In this document: in pieces, positions 20,258-36,217 of the stretch | How the letters are laid out: the number at the start of each line of letters is the position of its first letter | Numbering within the stretch: the first letter of the stretch is position 1 | Assembly (NCBI GenBank): GCA_003667245.1 | Contig: RCNN01000111.1 | Location: forward strand, 1-64,000 | Direction: 5' to 3' | Origin: Heterostelium multicystogenum | Lineage: Eukaryota; Evosea; Eumycetozoa; Acytosteliales; Acytosteliaceae | Length of the DNA stretch: 64,000 bases | The notes under the pieces: model-generated | Told to the model about the DNA's origin: nothing | Database searches by the model: none | Seen by the model: the letters and a program-made list of their open reading frames with translations, nothing else | Position numbers and translations under genes: made by a program

Positions 20258-23200
20258 TTATTTTTGTTGAATTCTTTGTTGAAGCTGTAAGATAAATTCA
20301 TAATAGGATCCACCTTCGAGGGTACGATCCTCAATCAAAAGGGAGCTGAATTCTGGACCACGTTGTTTGTCGTTTGATTTCACCAAAAATGATTCTTTGA
20401 TATTCATTGTAGTTGGCTCTTGCCATTTCAATGACTTTACGTGCATATCTTGACTGTTTCGTTGTCAAAGATTGAGAGACCCTGGAATGTCATTGGGTCG
20501 AGTGAGGCGAAATCGCATCCAAATATATCAAAGAGGGTTTGAGGTGGGCAAGCTTCTCCGACATACAAATAGATGGCGAATCCATTGACCAAATAAAGAT
20601 ACCTGCTCTGGAGAGTTGATCTGATGAGAGTTTCAATGTGGTTGGCACAATCGAGGTGCTTGGTAATGGCTCACCGGTGGTTTGGTCGGTTTGTTGAGCA
20701 TTTCTGAGTAGTGAGAAGAATTGTGGGTAGAAAAAGTTGAGACAGCTGGTGAGGTCAACTACCTTCATACGATGCATACAGAATGCACGCATATCTGGGT
20801 GTGTAGCCTTTGAGGTGAACACGATATTCTTGACCATGGCCACAACGTAAGAGTGGCAAATGCTTGAGTGATTCCGGTAGCAACAACTTTGGTGTCTGTG
20901 GAGAGAGTGTGACGGAGGTGTTGTTGGCACCAGAGGTAAGTGTATTTTTGTAAGCAGTCAAGATATCGACGCACTTATTTGGCAATTGCCTCTCTTGCAT
21001 CTGAATAATGAGCTAGCCAGTGCCTTGTCAATGGCCATCTTTGAGATTAAGCTGGTCACAACGGCAATATCGGCGTACTTGAACAACTCTGGAATTGTGG
21101 TAACGACTGGGACACTTACAGTAAGCACACGGACACGTCTCTCACCACATGAATGAGTGTAGAGAAGAGCAGTCTGAATGGCTACGTATTTCGAAGTAAT
21201 AGTGTCGGATATACCCATTTGAAGGGTGAATGACTTGTCGCCGTCGATGGTGGGCAGAGAGAGTAAGTCTGATGATTTGAGGAAGTAGTTACCGTGGTAG
21301 ACGTTTGTAGTGATACCACGACTGGTTCTGACACGCATGACACTCTCCCAACCAGTTGGACGGGTGAGAACATGCATCAAGTTGGCTGCGAATGTCTGTC
21401 CATCACGCGAGGCAATGAAAGATGGGAAATAGAACAACTCACCACCTGTGATCTGTGGCAAGCACTGGAGTGAAGCAACATCAACATAATCAGTAGCAAA
21501 CAAGAAAAGATCGACTGACAAGTGGTGTGAAGAGTATGCCAATCCCAAATCCTTGTAGAAATCACCTGCGTCCTGTGGTGTAACAATTGAGTCTCTTTCT
21601 TTGTACCAAAACAGACTGGAATTCTCTGATTGGCAATCTTCCAAATGGTCCTCTTGGAATATAACTTTGTAATACAATAATCTTTCCACCTACACCTTGC
21701 TATAAACAATCGATCATCGTCAAATCATTATTATTAGTATCTAGATTAATTATTATTCAGAGTTTTGCTCTTGATGTTTAACATACACAAATTTGTAGTG
21801 CAGCTTTCAGAGCAGAACCAAGACATGATTCAACTTTCTGTGTTTTTCTTTCCATTTGCTTGATGATATCGAGACATGAATCGATGATGGGACGTGACTC
21901 CTTGAGATTGACCAAGAACTCCTCATAGGGTGGTACAAAGATGTTATCCATTTCCGTTACGACGTACATCTTTGGTCGACCAAAGCTAGACTTTAAATTA
22001 TAAAAATGTAATGAATCATCGAATGTTAAGAAACCAATTCTTGCTCTGGAATCACCTGGTATATCTACATCAAGTTCAAGTTCAATTTCGCAACAATACC
22101 GATTAGTATAAACGTAATCTTGCTCGCTTCATATTCTAAACTACATACTATCTAATGATGCTTTAATGGATTCGATTGCGCAATTCAACATTCCTGAAAC
22201 AACGGATTCATAGCAAACATCGATCACAAAGAAATAGGATGGAGGCTGTGGTCCACGAATGGTGTATTCACTTGTTGCTAAAAACTCTGCACATCCTCTC
22301 AACAATTCTGGTCTGCTATTGATATCTGCACGTTTGCCTGTTGTCATATCGATTGGGCTGAAATAATCTTGTTGTGCTACAATATAGGTTGGTTAGGTTA
22401 AGTTAGTAGCGGACGAGGCTGTTGTTACAAGGGATGCTCCTGAATATACATACTTTCATTGATCATATCACAGACATTACATCGCCATCTGCCACCACCA
22501 TCCATCCACATGACAAATGGATTAATGTAAGCACGACATCTCTTACATCTTACAATAGTGGACGAGATAACTGGAATTGGATTCTATAATAGATCGGATA
22601 TTAAAGTTAAAGTTAGAGATTTGCTAACAATACACTGTCGTCTCTAGGTGGTGTGTTACTTACAGCTTCATCATTGGCAAATGGATGGATTGTGCAACCA
22701 AGTGGAATGTGTATCTTTGAGAGTGTCGATGCTTGATGTGGAATGGCATTCATAGACATTCTCATATATGATTTAGGACAAAGGTTTTTCTGGTGTTGGA
22801 ATAACTGGTTCAGTGTATTGTTGTGGTTGTGTTGCTGCTTGGTGGTATGGCACGCTACTTTGTGGTTGTGTTGCAAGAACCATTGGGTTTGGCATTGGTG
22901 CTATATTACTATATTGCTGTGGTTGTTGGTACTGTTGAGTTGGTTGTGAGGGTTGAGTTGGTTGCATTGTTGGTTGATTATATTGTGGATATGCTTGTTG
23001 GTATTGTCCTGTTGCCTGTTGATGTTGCTGTTGATTATTATAATATGGCTGTTGTACAGTTGGATTTGTTGGTGCGGCTGTTGCTGTTTGGTTAGGAGTT
23101 GGGTATCCAGTGGTTGGTGGTTGTTGTGGCATCTGTTGATTATTATAATATGGCTGTGAAGTTGGATATGTTGGGGTTGGAGTTGGTGCTGGTGTTGGTG

Positions 23201-23638
23201 TTGGTGTGGCCATTGGATATCCAACAGTTGGAGTGGTGCTATTGACATTTAGATTACCCATTGCATTTGTCAGCATCGCACTATTATCTGCATCGACGAC
23301 ATACTGACGCTTTGAGGTTGACACAGTGGTTGGTGCAGGGTTTGTTGTTGGTTGTGGAGGAACTGCTGTTGGAGGTGGGGACACTGGTGCATAGTTGTTG
23401 GGGTTGGTTGGTTGTAATGGTGGTGAAATAACCTGGGTAGCAGGTGGAGTTGGTTGTCCGACACCATATGAAGAGAGTATCCAGTTGGCTGTGCCATGTT
23501 GATACTTCCGACCACTGGAGGAGCAGGTTGATATGCACCTACAACAGGAGGTTGAACAGGAGCAGCAGCATGTTGTGGGTATGGTTGTGGATATACACCG
23601 CCAGGTTGAGGTTGTTGTACCTGTGGTTGAACCAACAT
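20258..23638 (-). CDS. sec24: COPII coat subunit Sec24
   Basis: Cargo-selecting subunit of the COPII coat that buds vesicles from the ER. The N-terminal ~280 residues are Pro/Gln-rich (QQYQQPQQYSN and similar). Then come SYMRMSMNAIP and the Sec23/24 zinc finger (CKRCRAYINPF..CNVCD, about 22470-22560), trunk strands (EYTIRGPQPPSYFFVIDV, ARIGFLTFDDSLHFYN, SFGRPKMYVVTEMDN), the helical part LPESLKHLPLL, and a C-terminal gelsolin-like segment around 20530-20600. Two introns are visible: about 22585-22660, and one between the zinc finger and AQQDYFSPIDM at about 22375-22455. At least five single-base breaks (for example about 23440, 22785, 21680, 20975 and 20590) split an otherwise complete essential gene, pointing to consensus errors. 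The true start may lie upstream of the Met at 23638. Confidence 0.9.
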
Positions 23639-24970
23639 ATTATTTGGATCAGTTGGATAAACTCTTTCGACATATTCCCTTATCTTCTTCTTATTATTAT
23701 ATATCTCTATCTATTTATCTATCTGGTCTGATCTGATCTGGTCTTGATTATTTGATTTGGTTGATGTATATTATATAATGTTTAATTTAATTTGGTCGCT
23801 CCTGCTTCTTCACTTGCTTTGATTTGGTTTGGTGTTTGTTGATTGGATTGGTTGATTGGCCTGTGGATTGATAGGCTTCCTATTCCTTAAAAATGCAATG
23901 TATAAATATAATATAAATATATATATGTGAAGTTGTGCTCAGCTCATCACCAAAAAACATAAAAAAAAAAAAAACTAATCTTTTTTTGTTTTTTTGTTGT
24001 ATTTTTTTTTGATGTGTTTTTAACTTTTGACTTTATTTTGACTGTGGAACTGATCAAATAGTTTATTTTAGTTAAGATGCTGATGAACCAAGATGTTAAA
24101 TACTCGATGAATCAAAGATAAATAAGATTGGATATAAATATTTAATGTAAATGTAGAACTACCAATTTTATATTAATATTGGTGAATATACAAAAATTTT
24201 CAATAGCTCAATTAGAATTAAATGTTGAGTTTTTTGTGTTTATTTTTTTAACATAACACACGCTGAAATGCTACGCAAGTGTTCACAAATGAGTCATAGA
24301 AATGATTCATTAAAAATGAAGTTCATATTACTACTTCGACGACTCCTATTAGCTAACTAAAGTTACGCAAGTTATAATTATAGTCCAAAGACGAACGTAT
24401 CTATGATAACTAGATTTGTCATTTATTGTCTTATTTATTAATGAATAATCAATTTCCTATGTTCAGGAGACCATCACCAAATGATCCCAGGGTCACCAAG
24501 TAATTAAGATCAAGTCCTAAATGTTCACATCACCATTATATATTATAATAATGGTGTAAATTCAAATTAAAAAACTCTGATCTTTAAGAGAGCATTTATT
24601 CTTTGGTGATTAAATGGTATTCCTAAAAATCAAAAAATATCTGTGAGAATTATGATTCTTTGTAGTTTAAAAAACTTTCAAAGTTCCTGACAGTTTGATG
24701 ATATCACTATCTTCTTTATACACTGGTGGGTGGGGTTCATTTATCACAATATCTAATCTCTAAAAATCAATAAACTATTAAATCAATGCATCAGATATCT
24801 ATTATTATTATTATTATTAATGTTTATAATTTAAGACCACTAAAGAATCTTCCAGCCAAAATATCTAGAAAGATAGAGGTATATAAAATACCTAACTCTT
24901 CCTTTCATTTTGATTTATAAAACAAATAATCTCAACAAATTCAAATAGATTATTACAATCAATTATAAAA
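23639..24970. other. Intergenic spacer after sec24 start
   Basis: Holds the sec24 promoter region with long A and T runs (23962-24010). A TATTATTATTATT stretch lies near 24800. No gene supported. Confidence 0.55.
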
Positions 24971-26071
24971 ATGATAAAACTAACGAAAGAGAGAAGAAAT
25001 ATAATTGGATTAATTATATTTTTTCTACTATTTGTAGCACTTACAATATCATCACTTGTGATAACATTTAAATTCTTAGTTCCATCTGTAGGTAACACAA
25101 CTTCGGTCGACTTTTTATTTTTTATCGGGGTCGATACCATAACCATTACCAATTATTATTAAAAACACAAAATGTTAATTTTATATTTCTTTTTTTTTTT
25201 ATCGAACTTAAGATAAGGAGAGCAAAGGAATTTTCGGAAGGAACTTGCTTGGGTAACTGAATCGGTAGTTGCTGGATCTTGTCAAATCTATGAGTGTGCC
25301 ACTTTCAATAGTGGTATATGGTGGTATCCTTATTGGGGTCCTTCCTACTTCTTCCGTCAAGTGAGTGGTGATGATAGTTCCTATAATAATGGAGAATCCG
25401 ATGGTGACTCTGATGTCACTGGTCGATATAGTGACGGCTATGATCAAGGTGGAGATGGTACTTTTACTGATGGCGGTGAAGAAGATGGAGATGGTGGCGG
25501 TGAAGAAGATGGCGGTGATATTGGTGGAGAAGTTTCAATTGAAGGTTTCTCTTGAGCGTTTGGATCCATTGAGAAGCTCAAAAATCTACGACTGGAGGAT
25601 CTTTTGGAAGTGGAGAGATCAGGCAAACATCCAGATTATTAAGGAACCTACAAAAGAAAAAAGAACATTTAGCTTCTGGTGATCATTGGAGCAGTAGCTC
25701 CGACGAAACGTTGCCAACAAAACTATTGTGCACAAGGGTTCTAAATCTGGTAATTTTAGATGTTGGTATCGGATACTATACACAAATCGATGGTTTATGG
25801 TCAAAGAACCATGAATGGGTGGTTTCATACACCAAACACTATAATGTTTCCCAGAGTTATCGATGTTACTACTTGACTCGCTCGCCTCCAACGTTATGTG
25901 GTTCAAGCCACCTCCATACGATCAGAAAGCTTTGATTGTTGTATCCGTCCTGAGTGGTTTTGGCATTGCATTTTTAGTTCTAACAATAGCTTTCACCATA
26001 CTCGTTAGAAGAGGAAACGGTAGCACTTCTGCAAAACCCACAGCCAAAAGTGACTGTTTAAAACACCACTA
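24971..26071 (+). CDS. Unrecognised membrane protein with acidic Gly-rich insert
   Basis: Not recognised. The first block begins MIKLTKERRNIIGLIIFFLL and carries one N-terminal hydrophobic segment. A W/Y-rich piece follows (GIWWYPYWGPSYFFRQVSG, about 25300-25360), then an acidic, low-complexity Gly/Asp/Glu run (DGGEEDGDGGGEEDGG), then a piece with SKNHEWVVSYTKHYN, and finally a transmembrane helix (ALIVVSVLSGFGIAFLVLTI) with a short basic tail. The pieces occupy different frames, with breaks near 25150-25250, 25555 and 25870. The membrane topology (two hydrophobic ends) is consistent throughout. It could be one gene with consensus errors or a pseudogene. Confidence 0.45.
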
Positions 26072-26551
26072 ATTAAGCCACAAATCGCTTCAACTGGAAC
26101 GGCAAATTCAACTCCAACCCAAAATCAATCCAAATCTATCAATAGTAATTAAAATAAATTAGGTAAATTTAATTTTGTTCTACAATACCAATATCCCCAT
26201 CAATTGTGGAGTACTTAGAAAGGACATATTTGATGCACAACAATATTGTTTGAAAATTGCAAAAATAGTGAAAAGTTCCAAAAATAAATCTTATTTAATC
26301 CATAAAATTCTCTAGTTCGTTAAATGATCATTTTTAACGAACTGTTGAAAAAACCTGAAATTTTTATAAAATCAAATGAAAATTAACTTGCTATTAAAAC
26401 CATTTTAATCTACAAATGATGATATACATAATTTTTCATCTCATCCCTCATGACCAAATTAATCATACGAAACAGTTTGGTTTTGAGGGATGACCAAAGA
26501 TTAAGTATAAATACAACAGTTAATTAATCCATTCATAACAATTAAAAAAAG
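26072..26551. other. Intergenic spacer
   Basis: AT-rich. Contains near-inverted words TTCGTTAAATGATCATTTTTAACGAA at 26316-26341, a perfect-looking stem around TCATTTT. No gene. Confidence 0.5.
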
Positions 26552-29378
26552 ATGATGTATAAAGTAATCTTATTATTATTAATAATTGTTCCTGGGAATT
26601 GTAATATCTCAAACATCATATGCTTGTGATGGAAAAGTCAATAATGAATATTTCCAAAATTCATTGTAAGTGTATTAATTAATTGATTTATAATTTAGAA
26701 TTATTGACTAACTATAATCTTTTATAGACTTGCTCAAAGTGAATGGACAAGAATCGGAAGTATTTTGACCACAGGTGTTGGTGCAGTTCCCTATGGAATC
26801 GGTACTCTTGCTTCAGCTTTGTTTAGTTACTTTTGGAGAGCGGGTCAACCATCTATTGTTGAATCAATGACCAAGTACACAAATGAATTAATCAATACTC
26901 AATTGATTTGTAACAATTATCTGGAGTCTTTAAATGATTTCGAAGGATTGAAAGAGGTTATTGGTGCATACTATTCATGTATTGACAATTCTACTTTCTG
27001 TGTCAGTAATCCAAGAGTGGTTGAAATCCGAGTTTAACAATCTTCTTGTCAATCATTTGAAGAACCTCCAAAGTGCATTCGGTGGTGTAAATTTCAATGC
27101 AATGAATCTGCAAATGAAAAGTTTCATTACTTCCACTCTATGTTCAATATATCAATCTCTATCTATCATTTTTGCATGACCAACTCATTGCTCCAACAAA
27201 ATTTGGATGGACTCAAACTGAAATTACCGCTATGAGCAATGAATTCGATAAATTGGCAAATAATGCATCAACCTATGTCTATTCAGTTTACAATTCCCAA
27301 TGGGATACATACCAAGAATCCAATTATCTGGGTTATCCTGTTTTAAAAGGAGATGAATACAATGAATTAGCAAAATTCACAACAAAATACACAATTGGAG
27401 CCACAATGTTTGCGGATAGATGGAAAACAATGAACCCAATTCATTATCCCTATGGTCCACTTCCATCAACCCCAAAATCCATCTTTACACCATTGATTGG
27501 TAAAACTTTCAGTGATGATATTATTTCTGCTAAATCCCTATTAACATATGATGCACTTCGTAATAGAAATTGCAAATATCCTGTTAATAAGATACTCGGA
27601 ATGAAAAATAATGAATGGAATGTATGTCCAAACAAAAGTGCTCAAAGATTCTATGGTATCAGTGGTATTCAATTCCAATGTAAATCAGATACTCAAATTA
27701 TTCAGAGTTATGGGTTGGCATACGATTCACATTTAGATTGGATGGGACAATCAATTCCTCTTGGATATGCATTTTCTACTCCAATGGATTCTTTCCTAAC
27801 TTCAATCTCCACGTATTATGGAAGTTATATTGATGCATTTGAAATTGGATCTTCGATGGGATTGATACCATATGGACTTTCGGGTAAATTTGATGGAACC
27901 GGAAGTACTGGAACAACTAAAGTGAATTCCACATACCCTGGATTCTATCTCTCTGGTATTGCTGGATATACAAATGCTTATGGACCATCAGGAAGTGATT
28001 GTAAATCAAGAACATTCAGATCAATATCATATCAATTCACTGACTATTCTCAATGGATGCCTTCAAAAGATTCTATTCCAAAGATTCAAATCTATCAATA
28101 TAGTGTTGATCAATCATATAACAACAATCCTCGATACCTCTATTCAATCTATAGTATGGGACAAAACTATGAGGGATGGTCATATAATGGTCCAGTTTGG
28201 GGTGCATTATCATTTGGATATAAGAGATCAGACACTTCAATTGTTTATCAATTCCATAAAGTTCAAAATGATGGATGGAGATTCTATTATTCAACTAAAT
28301 TCGATGTTGGAGATGGTTGGGAATTAGATTTCCCAGTTTTCAATGTTTATACAACATCATCGAGTGAAGCAAATGTTCCAGTTTATGAATTCAAAACAAT
28401 GGCAACCTGCTGGAAGTGGAAAATCAGGATGGCACTTCTCATTCTCAACTGAAAAAGTCATTCCAGGATGGATCAATAATGGTATTGTTTGGTATTCACC
28501 ACCTCAACTTGTTAACTCTGATATTCAAATTAGAGGTAGTTCCGATAACATATACAAAGTGTTAAAGAATGTTGCAAGTCCTTCGATGTGTATTTCTGCA
28601 AAAAATGGAGTTGTTTCAACTGATACTTGCTCATTCAAAGATGCCAATCAGATTTGGAAGTTTGATTCATACAACAAAGGTAGGCAACTTGTCAACCCAA
28701 TAAGTGGAAAATTGATTTACAACTCAAATGGATCACCATCATTGATGACAACATCTGACACAAACAATATTTTGACTTACACTCAATTCATATATAATCA
28801 AAACAATGACAACTTCTTGATCAAATCTAAATCCAATGGAAAATGTCTTCAATTGAACAATGGAAATATTCTTCAATTTGTTGATTGCAATCAAAACAAT
28901 CAAAAACCAAAGTTGGGTTGTGATGAAACTCGACAAAACAGGATTCCAAGGATTGGGTCCATTCCCATTCAACTTAGGAGGTGGTTGTCTTGATGCATAT
29001 GGTCAATTGTGCCCAACAACACTTAAAGAAGGTGAAAGACTGTATGACCAAATGGGACTACAATACCTCTATTTAAATCCAGAAGGGTATCTGCAATTAT
29101 GGGGTGTTCTAGAAAACAAACCATTCTGGAAATCGAATGAGAAACCAACCAATTCACCAGGACCCTACAAAGCCGTGATGCAATCGGATGGTAACTTTTG
29201 TGTTTATGGTGTCAATGATGTTCCTGGTATAAGTATTGTATATTGTACTTTCTCTCATAACCAAGGGGGCACCATTCTCAATATTATAGCTACTGGATCG
29301 TATGGTTACATGTTGGTAGAGAATAGAGACAATGGAAATCGAGTTTGGTACCTAAAAGACGAATTCCATTTTAGTTAA
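26552..29378 (+). CDS. Secreted Cry-like (delta-endotoxin N-domain) protein with lectin modules
   Basis: Toxin-like secreted protein, broken in this sequence. The start MMYKVILLLLII gives a signal peptide, and an intron lies at about 26667-26727. Next comes a helical region resembling the Bacillus Cry N-terminal pore-forming domain (GVGAVPYGIGTLASALFSYF and, about 60 residues on, LNDFEGLKEVIGAYY). A long beta-rich middle follows (27172-28380), jacalin/beta-prism-like in part (YYGSYIDAFEIGSSMG, NAYGPSGSD). The C-terminus has a ricin-B-like part (ANQIWKFD, KCLQLNNG) and a bulb-lectin-like part (MQSDGNFCVYG). Frame breaks lie near 26600, 27015, 27170, 28395 and 28935. I describe them only and do not rejoin them. 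Endotoxin_N genes are known in D. discoideum as suspected bacterial transfers; the intron shows this one is resident. The target and activity are unknown. Confidence 0.6.
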
Positions 29379-29993
29379 ATTTAATAAAATAAATATTTAA
29401 TTATCAATTCATCCTATAGAATATGAAAGAATGATTACTTATTGATTATAGTACAAACATCCAGAAGATAATTTCAATAACCTTTTAAGATCAAATACCA
29501 AGTATTGAATTAATTAGTCAAAGTTGTAAAACATATTTAATACATTAACGATATATATTTATATTTATTTATAATACCAATCTACAAGGTGTTCTAAAAC
29601 AAAACTGACTATTAAACAATTAATTAAGTCACAAACAATCTCTTAACCCAACTCCAATCCATTATTTATTTTTGTTCTCTAACTCTCCCAATTTTTAATT
29701 AATATGGCATTTTTTTAAAACTTGATTGTTGTTCTATTGGAGAATCGTGTAGTGGAACCCATAGTAGTCTTGGAGGTGGAAGAACAGGAAACCCTTTTGA
29801 TTTTCTCTCTACCCAAAATTAGTAATATTTAAATAATAATAATAAATGATGTTTGAATACAAATTTCATACCATTACTGGTATACTAATTCAATGGGTGG
29901 AGAATGTTTACTTATTCCAAAGAATATCTTTATTTCTGAGTCTGACTCATAAAAAGATAGCTTAATGAAATAGTGATTTATCAATAATATTAT
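29379..29993. other. Convergent intergenic region
   Basis: 3' ends of two convergent genes; AT-rich with no gene seen. Confidence 0.5.
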
Positions 29994-31068
29994 TTAGAAT
30001 GCATATAAAACAGTTTGATAGCTATTTCCCAATATATTGTTGGCAGAGAATGAAGACCCTTCTTGAGCAGTAGCCAAGTTAAAGAATGTGTATGTAAGGT
30101 TATCTTCAGTTTCTTGATTTGGTGTTACAAAAACAATATAATCACCTACTTGGACCATTGGATAGAGGTATCCACTGAATATGGTTTTAAACGTGTACAA
30201 TATCTTAATTTCACCTTCAATGCTAATGCTGGCAACACTATATCCGGTACGACATGAGTATACACCAAAAAGCTCTGATTCATAATAAAACAGTTGAAGA
30301 AAAGAGTAGAAATTTGTTGGTTGACCATTAATCAGTTTTTGACTAAGGATCTTGATTCCAGTCAAAAATAATCCAACCTCAGTCAAAAACATTTTGTTTG
30401 ACTTTGGAAACAGTGAAAATAGCAGTGATTGAGTTCAAGTTTGTGTTGAGTGTAAAAATTGGTGTAGCATTCATATTTCCTGGGAAATCGTAGTTATCAA
30501 GATACCTATTTAATATCGTATTATTAATATTTTGTAGCGGTATTAAATCTATGTTTAAATACATACATATGTCCATTTCTGAAGTCCATTGTCATCAAAC
30601 ATACATTCTCAGAGAGAGATGACATTCCAAGGGTTTTCACAATCAATTTTTGAGGATTATCAAAAATAAATGGCTGGGTAGTAACTGATGTTTCGATGGA
30701 GTTGTTAATAAAGTTGGCACTCAAATCAAGGAATTTTCCAGTTTCAATATAAAAATTTCCAATATATGTTCCATTCAATAAATCATCAATTACAATAGTA
30801 GCCTATTTAAATGAAAAATAATTAGAAATTCTTAAGCACTTTTAAACAAATGTAAATTAATATTTACAGCATTATTTTCTGGATTAAAACTTAAAACGGC
30901 TTCAACTGAGTTATATTGACTGATTTCCCATTATTGATTTGATTTCACTTCCATCATTTAAACTAATAGAGGTATAAGTATCTCCAAAAGTCAACAAAGT
31001 GGTTGGTTTATTGTATCCATAAACAATTCCAAAGGATAGGATAATTAATAAAGAAAGATAACTTTCAT
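29994..31068 (-). CDS. Unrecognised secreted protein
   Basis: Function not recognised. From 31068 the frame gives a signal peptide (MKVIFL.. then LIILSFGIVYG), followed by beta-strand-like sequence (TLLTFGDTYTSISLNDG). Introns are likely at about 30795-30868 and 30505-30560, since the exon edges carry GTAAAT..AATAG and GTATGT..GATAG-type sites. Later pieces are NGTYIGNFYIETGKFLDLS, NATPIFTLNTNLNSITAIF and a C-terminal block ending NSYQTVLYAF. The repeated short strands with aromatic residues resemble a small beta-propeller, but this is a guess. Breaks lie near 31050, 30915 and 30390. The expected length is about 320 residues. Confidence 0.55.
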
Positions 31069-31301
31069 TTGTAAAATAAGAATTTGATGTAAATAGGTTT
31101 TTTCTGTTGCCTGCTTTATATATATCAGACAATATAATTAAATAAGTTATTGAAAAATAGGAGGAATACTCCAAAGAACTTTTCTAAATATCTTTAATTT
31201 CTTTGGAATTGATTGGAAACAACAGAATGTTCAAACATAAACTAATACCAAAATGTGTATCAATCTACATGAAAGCAAAGTCAAGTGTAACTTGGACTTT
31301 T

Positions 31302-31360
31302 TCCACCTACATATGCAAAGTTGAGTTGAGTTACTCTAAAAAAAGAGTTTGTTAGGTGGA
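31302..31360. other. Nested hairpin
   Basis: Perfect outer arms TCCACCTA (31302-31309) and TAGGTGGA (31353-31360) enclose an inner hairpin ACTCT-AAAAAA-AGAGT (31333-31348). It lies just beyond the 3' end of the DDX46 gene. It may be a 3' UTR structure or a small RNA; no known family recognised. Confidence 0.4.
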
Positions 31361-31519
31361 GGCACTTATAAATCTTGGTTAACTAAGATGGTATTTAGTT
31401 TGTGATTTTGATAAAAGTTTTTGTTTAGGCGCTGGTTTTCGAGTATGTTCCGCGATGTTTCCAATTTTTATTTCGTTTGTGCAAATACATAAAACTTACA
31501 AATTGTTACATAACAAAAA

Positions 31520-34732
<3,213 letters not shown>

Positions 34733-35907
34733 ATCATCATCATATGATCAATCAATCAATCAATCAATCAATAACAATGTATTATTTCTGGTTTTTAGAA
34801 TCTATAAATTACCTATAAATCTATAAATCTACTATTATTATTATTATTATTATAATCTAACTAATTTAATAATACTAATATTAATTTATATATATATTGT
34901 TTTATAATTATATTTATAGTTTTCGTTTTAATGAATTCATTAAAATTTAAATTTAGTGAATAAAAGAAATTTTAATTTTTACATTTTAACAACATTTCCA
35001 TTCAGTTCAGTTTTCACATCAATTATTATTATTCATTGTTGAATTTTATAAAATGATGATGGTCTCTCAAACAATAAAACCTTATTAAACTATATATCCG
35101 GGATATAGTATAGTATACTATAATATATTTATAGTTGTTCTTTATTTGATTTTAAGTTTCTTTAGAAGTTATCAAATGAATTAATTTTCAATGAATGATT
35201 AATGTCTTTGTTTGTAGAAAATATATATTAAAAAAAAAGAAAATTCTAATAATAAGATTATTTATATAAAAGTAAATAAGTTTATTAAATATTTATATAG
35301 TTATCTTATTTTATTTAACTATATAAAGTATTCCATTAATTCATTCAAAATAGATTTATCCAATAGTTTAACTTTTTTAATCAATTTAATTGTACTTTAG
35401 AGAATAAAATATCTAAAAGTTCTTTATACAGATATATATTTAATATTAATTTTTTATTAATAAAATATGTATTTTTAATCAAGTCTATTTAGATTTTTTT
35501 TATTAATATTTATCTCAATCAACTTTTAGAATACTAATAATAGTTGTAATAATAATTGTATTAAAATATAGATAGAGTTAATAATTTAATGGAAAAAAAA
35601 ATAAAAAGTATTTCTTTTTTTTATTATTACTTTATTCTATTAACATTTTTATATTTAATAGATTATTAGATATTGTTGTTGGAATAAAATGGTAAGAGAT
35701 CAATCGGAAATCGAAAAAGTTATTTGTACAGGTTGATTGCAATACTCTCTTTTGTTAAATAATAATAGTGGCTGAAATGTTGGATGATGGATGATGGATA
35801 TTAGTTACAAATAGTTTGGTAAAATGGAAAGTGGACCATTTTAAATATGAAAAGAATGTATGTACATCTTCATTGAAGAAATTCCAACTTTGTTGATAGT
35901 CTCAGAC
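34733..35907. other. Intergenic spacer
   Basis: Extremely AT-rich. A tandem TCAATCAATCAA run lies at 34747-34771 and a TTATTATTATTATTA run near 34835. No gene. Confidence 0.6.
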
Positions 35908-36217
35908 TTAGGAAGGTGATGGATTGAAAGATGGGTCAGCTTGACCTTCTCCTACCTCTTCCAAGAGGGTTTGCTCAACTCTACTGGTATTGAAACATGA
36001 TTTGTGGATCATTGCAGCAGATGACAATCTAAAGATAATAATGAAACCACGTTAGTACTATATTTAACTATGAAAATTAGAATGATAATTATAACACATA
36101 CCTAGCATTCTTCATTGTAAGCTCTGGGAATTTAGATTGAGTTGAGAACTTTTGAGAAAAGTTTTGGATGGTGGAACTCAAGGATCTCGAGTTAAAAGCA
36201 CGACCAAGGCTATTCAT
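35908..36217 (-). CDS. Small two-exon protein with mitochondrial-targeting-like N-terminus
   Basis: Exon 1 (36102-36217) starts MNSLGRAFNSRSLSSTIQNF. The donor GTATGTG at 36101 and an acceptor TTTAG just before 36028 join in phase (AG|A gives Arg) to exon 2 (35908-36028), which ends in DPSFNPSPS. The product is 78 residues, with exact codon arithmetic (116 + 121 nt including the stop). The N-terminal third is rich in Arg, Ser, Asn and Phe with no acidic residue, as in mitochondrial presequences; the C-terminus is acidic then Pro/Ser-rich. Each exon is too short to appear as a long open frame. The local drop in AT content supports coding. Family not recognised. Confidence 0.7.

Noticed and set aside
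22823..23248. Several overlapping frames opposite the sec24 N-terminus
   Set aside because: Antisense and out-of-frame shadows of the Pro/Gln-rich repeats.
31302..31360. Hairpin as a dictyostelid class I small RNA
   Set aside because: The outer stem does not carry the GTTG/CAAC ends I associate with that class, and no upstream DUSE-type motif is seen.
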